A DNA stretch of 64,000 nucleotides from Paramacrobiotus metropolitanus (GCF_019649055.1 NW_026570264.1:1011525-1075524), one strand, 5' to 3'. Positions 45,409 to 56,247 are shown, numbered from the stretch's first letter. Numbers and translations are program-made. Notes: generated by a model from the sequence alone, not told the origin.

Positions 45409-47365
45409 ATGGATCAAGATACAGACGGTAATGAACCGGTCTCAGCGGGTAGTCAGAGAGAACGGTCAGAAAACCCTTACGAGCGGAAATTAAAGCCGTT
45501 CACACGTCCAGTGGAACATGAAAGAGCAACTCGAGCTCAGAAGACCTTTGGGAGGAAGGACACCAAAGGTTCAGAAGCCACATACCAAAAGGCTCTGAAG
45601 GAAACCTTGAACAAAGAGAGCTCGAGTGATGGTAGTCAAAACTCTGGACGGCACGCCGATGACGGCACGGTAGACCAGTCAAAGGTCACCGAAGAGAACG
45701 GCTACGGATGGACAGAATAAAGATGACTTGAAGGCCGAGACCGGAGGAATGGCACGGTCGGCCGAAAAGGTCAAGGAGGAAAACGCGGACCAAGTTGAGA
45801 AAGTGACGAAGTCAGTCAAAGGTCACCGAAGGTGGTGGCGCCGTCAGCAGCAACGAGCTGATCGACGAGGAAAGGTCAAACAGGATGACCTTTCGGAAAA
45901 CTCACTGTTCTTACAAGAACAGCTGGAAGAGAACGGTACTAGCCCCACGTCAAGTGACAAGTTTTACACTGACGATGAAGACGAAACGACGGTACAGATG
46001 TCTTCCACACGGCAATGAAGGAGGCAAACTTAACGAAAGGAATGTTTGATACGACCTCCAGGACAAGCCAGAAGAGACCTTTGAAGGAATGGCGTCAGAA
46101 GAGCTGACGACCGGACCAAAGGTCACCATCACCAAAAACATCCGTAATGAATGGATTAGCAGCGTCAAGGAACTCGAGCAGTTACTTGACGAGAAGGAGA
46201 GCCAAGCATTCGCTGCCATTCGAGAACAACGGAATAAAACTATCGAAGTCGAAGCAAGGCTGTATGTGATGGAGAAGAAAGGTCACGCTCGAAGACGAAG
46301 CGCAACAATGGAAAGTCAGATTTGAAGTTCAGAAACAAGCAGCGGAAGATCTAAGGAAAATGGTCGAAGATCGAGACGCGGAAGGCATATCATGCAGAAG
46401 AAGACGGTCTGTCCGAGGAAGCAGCTGAAAGGTCACGGAAATAGCAGAATTGAAAAATGAGCGTGACCTTTACAGCCAAAGTCAAGGAGGCCGAAACGTG
46501 ACGAATCTCTAGCAAATGCGACGAAGTTCACCGGAAGGTCACCAGCTTGACGGCTGACATCTCGAAACTGAAGGATGACCTTAAATTACGGAAGACCTCG
46601 TCACACGTTACAAAGCAGAATTAAAAGAGATGAAAAGGAAACACAACGAAGCGGAAAGCCAGAGAGATCAAGCAGCAAAGGAACTGCTTGAACTGGCTGA
46701 AATAACAAAAACTGAATTCAAGCGACTCAATGACGAAATCGACAACCAAAAGAAAGAAGCAAAGAAGTGGTTGAAGGAAGCACAACGGTGTGACGAACGG
46801 GTCACTGTGCTAGAAGTCGTGAATAAAGAAGGAAAGACAGAAAATGAAAACAAAAGAAGAGATCGCCAAATTGAGCGATGAATCAGTCGGATTGGCTACT
46901 TCCGCAATGGAAAAGGATGATAAAATTACGGAACTAAAAGTCCAACTGAAAGCAGTTGAGGAAGAGTGCCAAGCGAGAGGAAGGACCCTCGCAGACAGAG
47001 CGGATCGTATTACACGATTGGAAGCAGAAGCTGAGATCCTAAAAGCAGCGAAAATGGATCTCGATAAGACCCTTGATAACAGGGCCAGTACAATCTTCGA
47101 GCAAATGAGAAAGGTCACCGAAGCAAACAACGATTACGAGAAACTGCGGAAGGACGCAAATGAAACCGTGAGACAGCTACAAGAAACAATTAAACAAAGA
47201 GACGAAGAAATCAAGACTCTCAAACGCTCGGCAAAACAGAAGGAAACTGAGATCCAACAGCCGGAACGAATCGAATCTCCGCCCCTGGATACGGTGAAGT
47301 CCACACCGTCGAAGGTAGCTTTCATTTCCAAGCTCCTTAAAGACGGGGACGGCCGAGAAAACTAA
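45409..47365 (+). pseudogene. Retroelement Gag N-terminal region, coiled coil, frameshifted
   Basis: Starts at ATG 45,409 (aaagacATGG, good context). Open pieces lie at 45,409-45,720, 45,728-46,018, 46,089-46,325, 46,630-46,881 and 46,844-47,365, in changing frames. The first two are charged and disordered. From 46,089 onward the reading is a long coiled coil with heptads (EWISSVKELEQLLDEKESQA, DDKITELKVQLKAVEEECQA, ETVRQLQETIKQRDEEIKTL). It probably drives assembly of particles, as coiled coils do at the N-terminus of some retroviral-type Gags; that role is inference. Roughly 650 codons of this is long for a Ty3 Gag. AAAGGTCA words interrupt the coding in several phases. Confidence 0.7.
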
Positions 47366-47627
47366 GATCAAAGCTGGTCAACCGAAATACCACCGGATAC
47401 GGGAAGTCAGGACGAAGGTGGGGTTCAATCCAACAACAAGAAAGAGGGGACCGAGGAAACAATCGTCTACAAATCTGACCATCAACCAGATAATCATGAA
47501 GATCCACGAGTTCGCCAAAACGAGCAGGACCGGTGGGGCTCTCGGCAAGAAGAGAAGGACCGAGGGAATACAACCGCTACAAATCTGACGCATCAACCAG
47601 AATCAGAAGATTACGAGTTCGAGAGCA
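47366..47627. other. Linker between coiled coil and capsid region
   Basis: Coding-like plus-strand sequence in shifting frames, including two copies of a phrase caaatctgac…catcaaccaga (about 47,471 and 47,580) about 110 bp apart, so a local duplication. Confidence 0.45.
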
Positions 47628-48302
47628 ATGTCAGCGCTGATCGACTACAACGGCAACCGAGAAGCCTTACTCGGTTGGATCCGTCAGGTCAAGGAGACTC
47701 AGAAGACGTATGACCTTTCGGATGCAGCAATGATGCTGAAGTCGCCAACGCAGTCAAAGGGACGCGAAGGCATGGTTTGACGCGGAAAGAGAAATCGATG
47801 ACAAGAAGAGGCGGAAGAGTTAACCGTCGATGAATGGATGACAAAGTTCAAAGAACATTTTGGCGATCGTGACGAAGGGTCAACGCCTTACGAAGCGATG
47901 ACGAGAAAGTTCGAGGCTGGCAAAGAAACGCTTGACCAGTTCTATCAGGCGATCATGCGCTTCAAGTCGAAACGGATCATAACTGAGAAGCAGGCTATCG
48001 GATTCCTGATTCAAGGATGTAAGAATGACAGTGACCTTTATAAGGCACTCCGAGCACAGAAATTCCATAACCCAATGGATATCAAGGAATTCTTCCGCAC
48101 CTGGTCGACTGGCGAAGAAAAGTATAAGGTCACGAGAGGCAATCGAGTCCAAGATGATTGCGTGATCATCCGATCGGGCCAGATCGAAGAAGTCGCGAAT
48201 GGGCGACAGAACCAGTTGTGCTCGACGCCGGTGCCAGGATATAATACGGAATTCCCGCCTTTTAGGCACTCAAGAAGTGACCTTTGGCAACGGTCGAAAT
48301 GA
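47628..48302 (+). pseudogene. Retroelement Gag capsid-like domain
   Basis: From ATG 47,628 the reading is YNGNREALLGWIRQVKETQK, then DLSDAAMMLK; after two indels AKAWFDAEREI; then the open piece 47,838-48,302 with WMTKFKEHFGDRDEGSTPY, FEAGKETLDQFYQAIMRF and ITEKQAIGFLIQGCKNDSD. This is the pattern of the retrotransposon gag family (pfam Retrotrans_gag): AW/F with a helix, short insertion, then L..F...L. It would form the capsid shell around the element RNA in the cytoplasm. Two frameshifts lie near 47,740-47,770. Confidence 0.75.
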
Positions 48303-48369
48303 AGGTCAGGTATCGTACGCGACGATCGCGGCGATACAAACAGCTGTTCAGAAGTAGCTAAGCCTGCGA

Positions 48370-49471
48370 TTGCGGCGATCCAAGCATCAGCTCAGCAAGC
48401 GGCAAGACAAAACAGAATCCGCAAGGAACGCGCAAAGGAATGCCCTGAATGGAGGGCTCGGTGGTCAAGGAATGGCTCAGGCGAATCCGGGCTTTGCTGG
48501 CCAGGGATTCAACGGCGGCGGGGGAAACCAGGAAACTTCCGACCGAACCGCGGACAAGGGAAATCAAGGACCACGATACGGGTCGCGAGTAGAGCGCCTG
48601 TTCACCATGATCGACGGATGGGTGGTCAATAACGCGCTGACATGCCAGAACTGCATGTACGGCAACCACTACACACAAGCGTGTTCGTTCACGGGAACAC
48701 CGTGGAATCAGAACCCCAACCGGGTCGTGTATGAAGAATGGTTGATGCTGCGTAATAATCATGGCGGATGGCGCAACGCAATGGCAAATGGTTATGTGCC
48801 ACAATCACGCCAAGGCGGACGGTATGCTGGCCAAGGTGGCCAAGGGAATTTCGCCGGTCAAGGGCCAGGCTAACTACAACAATCCAGGCTAACTACAACA
48901 ATCAAGGAGGCCAGGGCAATTTTGGCGGCCAAGGAATTTCGCTGGTCAAGGTGGCCAGTGGAACAACGCTGGTCAAGGTGGCCAGTGGAACAACGGAGGT
49001 CAAGGCGGCCAGGATAACTTCGAGGCCAAGGCAACTTCGCCGGTCAAGGTGGCCAAGGCGGAGGAAACGGCGGATATGGCCCGGTTAGAGGCGGCTCGAG
49101 GTAGAGGCAGAGGCCGCGGCGGAAATCGCGGAAATTACGGCGGCGGCCAATGGAATGGTGGTGGTCAAGGTGGCCAATGGAACGGTGCTGGTCAAGGAGG
49201 CCAGTGGAATAATGGTGGTCAAGGTGGCCAGAATTTTGCCGGTCAAGGTGGCCAGGGCAATTTCGCCGGTCAAGGTGGCCAGGGCGACTTCGGCGGGCAG
49301 CAAGGCGGTTTCGTCGGTGGAACCAGAACGGTTTCGGTCAGCAAGGCGGAGGTTTTAACTTCGCCCCGGCGAATGGTGCCGGTCAGGCGCAAGGTGCGCC
49401 GGTTCAGGAACGTTCAAGGTCAGGCGCCGGTGAGCCTACTGATCGTCCGGAACCGAAACCACCGGATATAG
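48370..49471 (+). pseudogene. Gag nucleocapsid: CCHC knuckle and Gly/Gln/Asn repeats
   Basis: A CCHC zinc knuckle CQNCMYGNHYTQAC (CX2CX4HX4C, 48,643-48,684) marks the nucleocapsid, which binds and packages RNA. It lies inside the frame 48,370-48,873. Downstream (48,820-49,310) the protein is an array of GGQGGQW/N/F-type repeats, RGRGRGGNRGN and similar, coded by a roughly 30-bp minisatellite (ggtcaaggtggccagtggaac). Such low-complexity RGG/Q-rich chains phase-separate or bind RNA in other proteins. Frame changes near 48,870, 49,050 and 49,300 are probably indels within the repeat. Confidence 0.75.
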
Positions 49472-49521
49472 AGGAGCAAGGTGCTCCGCTGCAGGCAAGG
49501 ACCGCAGCGAGAAAGGGATGC

Positions 49522-50350
49522 TGCGAAAGTAACGCAAAGACCCGGAAAGAAATCCGAGGATTCGAGAAAGTAACTCGAAATCGAAGGCCTGTAAAGGTCA
49601 AGAGAAGGTGTTAAAAGATTGCCGCAAGGACGGAAGAATTTGACCGAAAGGTCACCGCAGAAAGTAACTGCGGGAAGTCAAGAAAGTAACTTGACTCCAC
49701 CCGGGGCCGACCGAAAGGTCACCGCAGAAAGTAACTGCGGGAACAGGGCTGATGGAAGGGCATCAACTCTGCATCCGACAGCAGAAAGTAACTGCAAATC
49801 AAGAAAGTCACGAAAGTAACGTGACGCTGCAAGGACAGCAGACCCAAAGGTCACCGCAGAAAGTAACTGCGAGCAAAGGTCACGAAAGTAACGTGACGCT
49901 GCAAGGACAGCAGACCTAAAGGTCACCGCGGAAAGCAACCGCGAGGAAGAGTGAAGCTACTGCGAAAGACGCAAGCGGAAATCTCAAGCGAAGAGGATGA
50001 TGAAACACATCACGCGAGATTCCAAAAGTTCGTCGAAAACACGTTTGAAGTTGACGGAATGACCGTAACCGTGCAACGAACGCACGAAGGCGGTCCAGAT
50101 AGACCGAAATTCCTTGAGCAGATGGCAAAAGTATTTCAAGCAAGAGCTGCCGAGAAAGATCACGGAAGGGCCGTGACTGCGCAAGGTGCGCAAGAGACCG
50201 AAAGGTCACCTCAAGCGAGAGTTGAAGAAGTGAAAGGTCACGAGGATTGCCAGTGCACAGACTCAAGAGTCACTGAAAGAGAAAGGTCACGGTGAAGTCG
50301 CCGATGAACCGAAAGGTCAAGAAAGTAACTTGACTCTGCGAATGGCGCAG
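49522..50350 (+). other. Dense cluster of constant-loop hairpins
   Basis: At least ten hairpins share loop AAAGTAA (or AAAGCAA) but have different, perfectly paired stems: TGCG (49,522-49,536), TTCGAG (49,561-49,579), CCGCAG (49,655-49,673; 49,722-49,740), AGTCAAG (49,676-49,696), GCAG (49,781-49,795), GTCACG (49,807-49,825; 49,879-49,897), CGCAG (49,855-49,871), CGCGG (49,927-49,943), GTCAAG (50,316-50,334). Between them lie GACC-NAAA-GGTC hairpins (49,642-49,653; 49,709; 49,841; 49,913; 50,196). Others with purine loops: TGCG-AAAGA-CGCA (49,961), TCACGG-AAGGG-CCGTGA (50,160), TGCGC-AAGGT-GCGCA (50,178), CTGCG-AATGG-CGCAG (50,336). Two GCTG-CAAGGA-CAGC copies (49,826 and 49,898) follow the GTCACG hairpins. 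Reading frames here are short and repetitive, so RNA structure rather than protein seems to be what is kept. Confidence 0.8.
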
Positions 50351-50559
50351 CAAACAGTGAAACAGAGCGAAGGGGCACAGCAAGTCTCAGATGACTCTCT
50401 GATGAGGCAAACACTCTACAACAGAAGATGGAGTGGCAAAAGTGGCTTACAGACCAAATGGACGACACGGTATGTGGAAACCAGTTCCTCCGCCACAAAG
50501 GTCACCGCAAGATGTGAGAATTCCAGAGAAGCTTACTGGGAAGAAAGAGAGAAACAAGA

Positions 50560-51411
50560 TTGGCGGATGAGAAAGCATCTCGAGGAAATGGTAAAGCTTC
50601 ACAACCGAAAGTTCAAGAGTACTGGAAAGAGAAGAACCAATGTGACGAAAATAACCGTCAGTTTCGAGAGCGGATTGAGAAGGGTGAATTACCGCCTCAG
50701 TATGGTGAGAAAGTGCCTTTACAAAGGTCAACAAATGGCGGATTTTTCATGTCAAGACCGGAAAGGTCACCGGACTTAGCGCAAACTCCGCAGAAGGAGA
50801 AGTCGTATGACATGACAGAAGCAATCCGGAATGACAACGAAAGGTCACCGCCAAGAACTGACGGATTGTCATCTCAAATCGATCCAACTCGCACGAATAA
50901 CGAAATTGCGAAGAAAATTACCGATTGGATGAAAGAAAACGACCATAAGATGGTTGTGTACGAAAGGTCACCAGAGAAAAAGAGTGAAGATGACGAGATG
51001 ACCTTTGCGGATGAAATTACGCAAGAGATAATGGCAAAGTTGCAAGAAAAACCGTCCAAAGATGTGCGCAATGAAAGGTCACAATACGAAGTTATTGCGC
51101 AAGTGATAAAAGGTCACGAGAACGCACAAGAGAAGGGTTTAATGTGCGAAGTGGCAAAGGTCACGGGTAAAGAAAACGCTGCGAAGGAGCAGGCGAATGT
51201 CTTACCGAAATCAAAACGGATCGAAAAGTTCTCAGATGTGCGACCCGACGTACCGAAACGGATAGATCGTTGGAGCTCAAAAGGTCTGATAGAGAGCAAG
51301 CACACTGCACCAATTCCAGTCAAGTGTCGAATAAGAGTCTTGAAACTCGAAGATGGAAATTTACCGAAACGAATAGAAGCTTACACGCCACGGAAGTCAA
51401 ATTGGAAATAA
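50560..51411 (+). CDS. Retroelement linker protein segment before the protease
   Basis: The longest unbroken frame of this part, 283 codons. It is highly charged and probably disordered (KVQEYWKEKNQCDENNRQF, NNEIAKKITDWMKENDHK, DEITQEIMAKLQEKPSK). No domain is recognised. It contains the AAAGGTCAC word about seven times, read as ERS(P), KGH and KVT, that is in all three codon phases within one frame. It probably belongs to the Gag-Pol polyprotein between nucleocapsid and protease. Confidence 0.5.
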   Translation: MADEKASRGNGKASQPKVQEYWKEKNQCDENNRQFRERIEKGELPPQYGEKVPLQRSTNGGFFMSRPERSPDLAQTPQKEKSYDMTEAIRNDNERSPPRTDGLSSQIDPTRTNNEIAKKITDWMKENDHKMVVYERSPEKKSEDDEMTFADEITQEIMAKLQEKPSKDVRNERSQYEVIAQVIKGHENAQEKGLMCEVAKVTGKENAAKEQANVLPKSKRIEKFSDVRPDVPKRIDRWSSKGLIESKHTAPIPVKCRIRVLKLEDGNLPKRIEAYTPRKSNWK

Positions 51412-51417
51412 AAGGTC

Positions 51418-51796
51418 ATGGCAATGCTTGACACGGGCGCCGAGACGTCTTTGATTTGTCAACAGTTCTGTGAAAGGAATGGCCTCCAGACTGTAAGACT
51501 ACCACCGAAAAGAAGGTGATGATCAAAGGATCAGCGGAACGTCAGGCTTCGAAGTAACGCACTACTGCGTAGCACCAGTGACCTTAAGAAGGAAAACGAG
51601 TCAACACTCGTTTTACGTCAGACCAGCGTCAGACGATGTCCAAGTCTTACTGGGATTCGACTTCCTCGCAAAGAAATTCATCCTGATAGACGGGATGACG
51701 AGGAAGAACGAGAAACTGAAGCTGAAGATGACGAGCCGAAATCCTCCGCAAAAGTTTCAATGCAGGAAAGGTCACCGAACTTCAACAAAGAAATAA
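51418..51796 (+). pseudogene. Retroelement aspartic protease (retropepsin)
   Basis: The reading MLDTGAETSLI (from 51,418) carries the DTGA active-site motif followed by the conserved hydrophobic turn. It runs to a frameshift near 51,520. The second piece (51,578-51,796 and upstream in that frame) has FYVRPASDDVQVLLGFDFL, the C-terminal LLG.DFL helix of retropepsins. The enzyme would cleave the polyprotein as a homodimer. The flap region lies at the frameshift. Length is normal for the family. Confidence 0.8.
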
Positions 51797-51810
51797 TTCG
51801 GGTAACGGCT

Positions 51811-52064
51811 ATCCCAGTACCAGAGGCACAGGATCGAAAGATAATAAACAAAACGAGAATGGTGGAAATCTAATCCCAGTACCAGAGGCACAGGGATTAA
51901 AAAAGGCTGAAAGAAGCAAAAGGTCACTGAAGTCGAAAGGACACAAAGGTCACCAACGATGGAACAAATCAAGATAATGCAAGCAGAAGCACTGATTGCA
52001 AAGAAACAGTCGCTAGTGCCAGGAATGGAGTGGTCAGGCTACTCCCAGTACCAGAGGCACTGGG
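51811..52064 (+). other. Hairpin family with loop AGTACCAGAGGCAC
   Basis: Three copies share the loop but pair different stems: ATCC…GGAT (51,811-51,834), TAATCCC…GGGATTA (51,871-51,899) and CCCAGT…ACTGGG (52,044-52,064). A degraded fourth, ccggtaacagaggc, lies near 53,610. Confidence 0.7.
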
Positions 52065-52307
52065 CACGAGAATGGTTGGGCCCAGGACAGAGCCAGGACT
52101 GATGAACAGCGACGAAAGAGCACTATTCTCGGAAATACGAGATCAAGCCAAAGCAACTGGATGCAAGCCATAAAGCAACTGACAAGGAAAACGAGCATGC
52201 AGGAAAACGACTGCTTTATCACGTGGTTCGAAAACGGAGCACTTTCGAGCCGCGTGATAAGGCAAGAGGGCGGATGAAAGGTCGAGACACGCGCCTGCGA
52301 AGAGGTA

Positions 52308-52348
52308 GCAGAGAGTAGTCGTCGTCTTACTTCCGAACCACGCTCTGC
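52308..52348 (+). other. GCAGAG-type hairpin, copy 1
   Basis: GCAGAG, then a loop including gtagtcgtcgtcttacttccgaa, then CTCTGC. The core TACTTYCGAACCACGCTCTG recurs at five later places. Confidence 0.65.
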
Positions 52349-53390
52349 AGATGAAGAAATCGAAGTCATCGAAATATCATCAGATAACAGCGTAATCGAA
52401 TTCATAAACGATGACGAATGGACAGATACCGATTCCGGAGAAACGGATAAGCGAGTTATCGTCCGTCCTGAACCGAGACAACGGATGCCGGAAGGGAACA
52501 ATCGCGTCATTTCCGCAAACCAAGAGAATGGACTGCGGAAGAGAGAGCAACCTCTTGCCATCATGATTGGCACGACAGCGATGACCTTTCGATAGCGCGA
52601 CCTCAAGAAAGATGTGCAAAATGCATGCAAGAAATGACACAAGATGACCTTTCGGAATGGCCGAAATGCAATGCAGCAATTGCGCGTCATAAAAGACAAG
52701 AAGAAATAGAGGTCAAGTCGATTATGAGAACACTTCCCATGCCGGAACTGTCAAAAGCAACTTACCTTTGGCAATGTTATCGAGAATGGTTATCGGTAGT
52801 TAAGAACTACATCATCTCCAGAGGAAAGTGGCTCCATCATTGGCAGCAAGAAGCGGATAACTTCTATTCCTGAAAAGGCGGATAAAAGCGACCCGTGGTA
52901 TACAAACCCGATTACAAAGCTCGACAGAGAAAGGCGACGAGCAATGGAAGAGAACGAAATATGGGAACAAGCTAGGGTTGACTTATTTTGGGAATTCAGA
53001 GTCAATTATCTATGGAAAGGTCAAGGACGAGCAATCATTTTCCCAATCGGACTCGGCACAGTAGTGTACGAATTATTTGACCTTACCAGGCCTGCCTCTC
53101 AAAAGGGAAATTTAAGAGAATGGAACAAACAATGGGGCAAAATCCTCGAAGAAGTACCGATATACAGGAGAAATCCCTGAATTAAAGGTCACGCGAAAAA
53201 GACGCGAAACTCGGATTATTTGGCTATCTGAGAAAAAGGTGACCTTTGCACCAGATCCAGATGGAGTGGAGTATCCCGAAAGAGGCGGAGATACTTGGTG
53301 CATGTATGAGACGGTACCGAACAATGACTGGACTACAGAAGAACTGATGGCAAATTGCGTCTTTATCGGCGATAAGAGACCGAAAGGTCA

Positions 53391-53530
53391 CAGCACAAGC
53401 GCTGAAAGAAAGCGGCACAAGCGCCGAAGAAGAAAAGAACAAAGATAACGGCACAAGCGCCGAAGAAACCAAAGAAAAGAAGAACAAGAGGTCAGCACAA
53501 GTGCTGCTCAAGAAAACGGCACAGGCGCCG
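53391..53530 (+). other. Hairpin family CRGC-ACAARC-GCYG, five copies
   Basis: CAGC-ACAAGC-GCTG (53,391-53,404), CGGC-ACAAGC-GCCG (53,413-53,426 and 53,449-53,462), CAGC-ACAAGT-GCTG (53,493-53,506), CGGC-ACAGGC-GCCG (53,517-53,530). The second stem position changes A to G together with its partner T to C, a compensatory change. A GACC-GAAA-GGTC hairpin sits just upstream (53,378-53,389). Confidence 0.75.
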
Positions 53531-54584
53531 AAGAAGAGGAACCAACGCACACGGCGTATGAGTTGGCTCAGATGATCAAGGAACTGAACCAGGCGTTTCG
53601 GGATAAGGAAAACGGAATCCCGGTAACAGAGGCAAAAAAGGCTCAAATGTCGCCGCAAGAGAAGAAAGCGTCGTTAGTGGCTTCACTATAAAGGTCACTC
53701 GGTAACGGTGAGGAAGGGCCACCAACCGAGAAGAACGAAAGGTCACTAAACGCGATGTTGGAAGAGGAGCCAGAAAGGTCAGTTCCGAAAGTTGACGAAG
53801 GAACCACCTGAAACTGGCGAGGAAGGGCCGCCAGTTGGAAAAGCAAAAAGGTCACAGAATACCGCTCAAGCAGATGATAGCTCGGAAGACGAGAAAGGGA
53901 TAGGTCACGAGCAAGGATTCGTGCAAACACGAACAAATCCGAGGATAGCAGCACGAAACGGACGAAAACCAAGGAAACGGACAAACCTCTGCCCGAAAAA
54001 GCGAAAAGCGAAAAAACTTAGCGCTCCCAAGGATGAAGGCGATGACCTTTCAACAGAAAGTGAAGACGAGGGTGTCGATGAACGACCAATCGGAAAAAAG
54101 GAGGAAGGTCAAGCGCTTGAGGCTAATAATAGCAGCGAATCCGACTCGGAATTCCCGAGCACAAGTGACAACTCGACCACTTCTGAAGATTCTGGAGTGA
54201 GTGACCTTTCGGATCAAGAAGATCTGCTTGACCTCGACGAAGACGATGAAAAGAACGAACAACAAGAGAAAGAGATCATTGTTCGAAGAATTAAAGTGCA
54301 GAAAGCAAGAATCACTCGCGTGAAGGTCAAGATGGGCGTTCATGTGCCACGGAATCAGAAGCTGATGTATACAGCAACTCCTCAAAAGGATAATGAAGTC
54401 CAACCGAGAACGGAGTCACGGACCATAACGGCACTCGATTCGAAATCATTATCGAAAACCGAAGCAAAAGCCGAAAGACCGTAAGGAAGGGCCAATTTCT
54501 CGGTTACGTAGAACATTACGAACACCTCGAGAATGTAAAGGTCAACTCGGCTACTGTCGTGAAAACATCCTTGAAGATCCCGAA

Positions 54585-55485
54585 GTGGACGCAAAGACGA
54601 AAGAAGAACTGAACGACATAATTGAAAGATTAAAGTTAGGACCAGACCTAACTGAGGAACAAAAGAATGACGTGCGAAACGCATTTTGGGAGTTTTGGAA
54701 AGTTCTCCCCACGTCAAAGAAACCGTATGGCGACGTCAAAGGGGTAACGCACACTATTGACACAGCCGATGCCAAACCGGTTAAATGCAATCCAGCAAGA
54801 ACAAGTTGGAAAGGTCGTGAATTCATCACAAAGCACATCGAAGAGATGCTACAGCAAGATGTTATTGAACCATCCGATGCGGAATGGAGTTTTCCGGTCG
54901 TACTCGCCGCAAAGAAGAATGGCGACGGAACTATGGGAACAAGATTCTGCGTCAATTACATTTTGCTGAACAAGCTGACGAAAAAGAACAACTATCCACT
55001 GCCGAACCCAGACGAACTGCTTGACGCATGCGCGGAAACAAGTACTACGGCAAGATGGACTTACAAAGTGGCTTCTGGCAGATCCCAATGGATCCAGCCT
55101 CGAAAGATAAGACAACTTTCGTCACGCAGGACGGAATGTTCCGTTTCAAAAGAATGCCTTTTGGAGTCTGCAATGGACCTGCGACCTTTCAACTTTGTAT
55201 GGATAAAGTCTTGTCGAACGCAAAGAGAATGGGATGCGTTTTCGGCTATATCGATGACGTATCTTCGCAGGGAAAGACCTGGAGATCTTCATGCAGAACT
55301 TAAGGAATGTCCTTCAAAGTTTGGTCGACGCAGGCTTCACAATTAAGCCGACGAAATGCGAATTTGGCATGCGCGAAATGGGATTCTGGGGCATATCCTC
55401 AGCGAGAATGGTATTAAAATGGATCCCGAAAAGGTCATGGCAGTTAATGGCCAAAAGAAACCGACAACTGAACGGCAGTTAAGGT
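54585..55485 (+). pseudogene. Retroelement reverse transcriptase (Ty3/gypsy type)
   Basis: Motifs in order: WSFPVVLAAKKNGDGTMGTR and FCVNYILLNK (fingers), YYGKMDLQSGFWQIPMDP (first catalytic Asp), KTTFVTQDGMFRFKRMPFG and VCNGPATFQLCMDKVL, then GYIDDV carrying the catalytic YxDD at about 55,250, and KPTKCEFGMREMGF. The pieces lie in three frames (54,585-55,030; 55,028-55,303; 55,291-55,400; then 55,356 on), so at least three indels cut the domain, but every catalytic motif is intact. It copies the element RNA to DNA in cytoplasmic particles. The residues FRFKRMPFGVCNGPATFQ are close to the Ty3/gypsy consensus. Confidence 0.9.
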
Positions 55486-56045
55486 CATTCCTCGGATTAG
55501 CGAACTATTACCGAAAGTTCATCCTTGGATACGCGCAAAAGACGGCGCATCTCTACGAATTCATAAGACATGACAAGAACATCAAAAGAGATTGGTCAGC
55601 AATCCATGACCAAGAATTCAATGACCTTAAAGCGCTATGCAAGGATCCAGTATTAAAGTTCGATCCGACAAAGCCGACAGTGATCGAGTGCGACGCATCA
55701 AAGGAAGGGCTAGGTGCGATCTTGTCCCAAGATGGACATCCCATTGCATACGCGAGCCGCGTTTTGCATGGAGCGGAAAAATTACGGAGTAACAGAATGG
55801 GAATGTCTGGCGGTAGTCTTCGCCGTCAGAAAGTTCAAGTCGTACATCGACTACTCCGAATTCACAGTGAGAACGGATCACAAAGCTTTGACGAACCTTA
55901 AGGTCGGAGTCGAACAAGTCATGCATGAATCCCCGATTGACAAGATGGGCATTGGCACTGCAAGGTCACCGATTCAAGATCGAATACAAGCCGGGCAAAT
56001 ACTGCGACAACGCAGATGCCTTTCAAGAGCGCCAATTGAAGGTCC
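55486..56045 (+). pseudogene. Retroelement RNase H
   Basis: After the RT thumb (RQLRSFLGLANYYRKFI) the domain reads TVIECDASKEGLGAILSQ (first Asp), HPIAYASRVL, then in another frame YGVTEWECLAVVFAVRKFKS (Glu) and FTVRTDHKALTNL (Asp), and in a third RWALALQGHRFKIEYKPGK with NADAF in place of the usual NVADALSR. It degrades the RNA strand during reverse transcription. Frame changes near 55,775 and 55,920. Confidence 0.85.
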
Positions 56046-56247
56046 CACTTGCAACGAAGAAGAGTACGACGAAATCCCAAACTTCGAAGATTACAAGAAC
56101 GAACTCAACAGAGAAGAACCTCCGATTGAAGTTTGGCAACTTTTCGTGCAACTAGCTGAAGAAAGGGAAGAAGACAGGCTGAAGGCCGACATGAGAAGGG
56201 TTGTGTCGGAAGAAAAGAAAGCGGAGACATGCGCTCGAGCATAAACA

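Larger units (their letters stand above)
52066..54484 (+). pseudogene. Long acidic coding-like spacer between protease and RT
   Basis: Open plus-strand pieces at 52,625-52,873, 52,944-53,180, 53,239-53,448 and 53,792-54,484 in changing frames. The first two contain tryptophan-rich stretches (YREWLSVVKNYIISRGKW, EIWEQARVDLFWEFRVNYLW). The last is very acidic and Ser-rich (STSDNSTTSEDSGVSDLSDQ). No enzyme motif is recognised. Ty3-type elements usually have protease and RT close together, so 2.5 kb between them is odd and may be an added domain. Confidence 0.45.
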
